31,127 nucleotides of DNA from the NCBI GenBank assembly GCA_000934455.1, contig KN882805.1, forward strand, positions 154,970-186,096. Reading direction: 5' to 3'. Each line of letters starts with the position of its first letter. Within the stretch, counting starts at the first letter, position 1. The stretch comes from Apostichopus parvimensis. Taxonomy: Eukaryota; Echinodermata; Holothuroidea; Aspidochirotida; Stichopodidae. Under the pieces are notes generated by a model. It did not search any database. It saw only the letters and a list, made by a program, of their open reading frames with translations, and was not told the origin of the DNA. The position numbers were made by a program, and so were the translations under genes. Positions 30,724-31,127 of the stretch are shown here, piece by piece.

Positions 30724-31127
30724 CTGTACACACCCACCAAGACAAGCAGGAACAATAAATGCACAGATCCTACTCGTTCTGTCAAACACTCATAAAGAAC
30801 TGTACACACCCATCAAGACAAGCAGGAACAATAAATGTACAGATCCTACTTGTTCTGTCAACCACTCATGAAGAACTGTAGACACCCATCAAGACAAGCA
30901 GGAACTATATGCAGCAAATGTACAGATCCTACTTGTTCTGTCAACCACTCATAAAGAACTGTACACACCCATCAAGACAAGCAGGAACTATATAAGCAGC
31001 AAATGCACAGATCCTACTTGGCCTGTCAACCACTCATAAAGAACTGTACACTCATCAAGACAAGCAGGAACTATATACAGCAAATGCACAGATCCTACTT
31101 GTTCTGTCAACCACTCATAAAGAACTG
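30724..31127. repeat. minisatellite, 76-85-bp unit, running off the window end
   Basis: Units start with CTGTACACACCCATCAAGAC at about 30724, 30800, 30876, 30959, 31044 and 31125. Each carries AAGCAGGAAC, GCACAGATCCTACTTG, TTCTGTCAACCACTC and ATAAAGAACTG. The first two units are 76 bp. Later ones gain ACTATATRCAGC before AAATG and reach 81-85 bp, so a new higher-length variant is spreading toward the right. The array continues past 31127. Confidence 0.97.

Noticed and set aside
26756..31127. CRISPR array
   Set aside because: Units at 26756 and 30724 repeat over their whole length with no unique spacers. They are minisatellites.

Overview
This window looks like AT-rich animal nuclear DNA. It has no bacterial-style gene packing and no open frame longer than 111 codons. 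It carries the debris typical of an invertebrate genome: a 5'-truncated LINE tail whose 3' end has the 'TTTATATAGCGC' motif, tRNA-derived SINEs, several non-autonomous DNA transposons with intact target-site duplications (TSDs), and many minisatellites. A marine invertebrate, perhaps an echinoderm or another deuterostome, is my best guess. The sequence alone does not fix the species.

Layout. 0-4.2 kb: a polypurine tract, a TTAA-type MITE (1931-2305), a ~95-bp satellite-like array interrupted by a SINE, and a 114-bp tandem duplication. 4.3-8.8 kb: the LINE 3' end on the minus strand, a 351-bp hAT-like MITE with perfect 8-bp TSDs, a second probable element with short inverted ends, a second SINE copy, and a telomere-like 11-bp repeat. 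8.9-9.55 kb: a short CpG-bearing segment with strong splice-site-like signals on both strands. 10.4-11.7 kb: a 1.29-kb non-autonomous hAT-like element. 12-17 kb: mostly low-complexity and duplicated intergenic or intronic DNA. 17.2-17.8 kb: a hAT-like element inserted into the A box of an older tRNA SINE. 19-21 kb: minisatellites and a perfect CRE palindrome. 21.3-24.35 kb: three exon-like blocks on the plus strand with compatible phases, the best candidate for the 3' end of a real gene. 25-31 kb: the second TTAA MITE copy in inverted orientation, a diverged duplicated segment, a 22-copy 35-bp minisatellite, a short hairpin, a 155-bp duplication, and a ~76-85-bp array that runs off the window end.

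No protein-coding gene can be named with confidence. The exon calls rest on splice signals, open frames and phase only. The transposon boundaries (terminal inverted repeats plus TSDs) are the most secure results. No complete transposase, RNA gene, CRISPR array or operon is visible.
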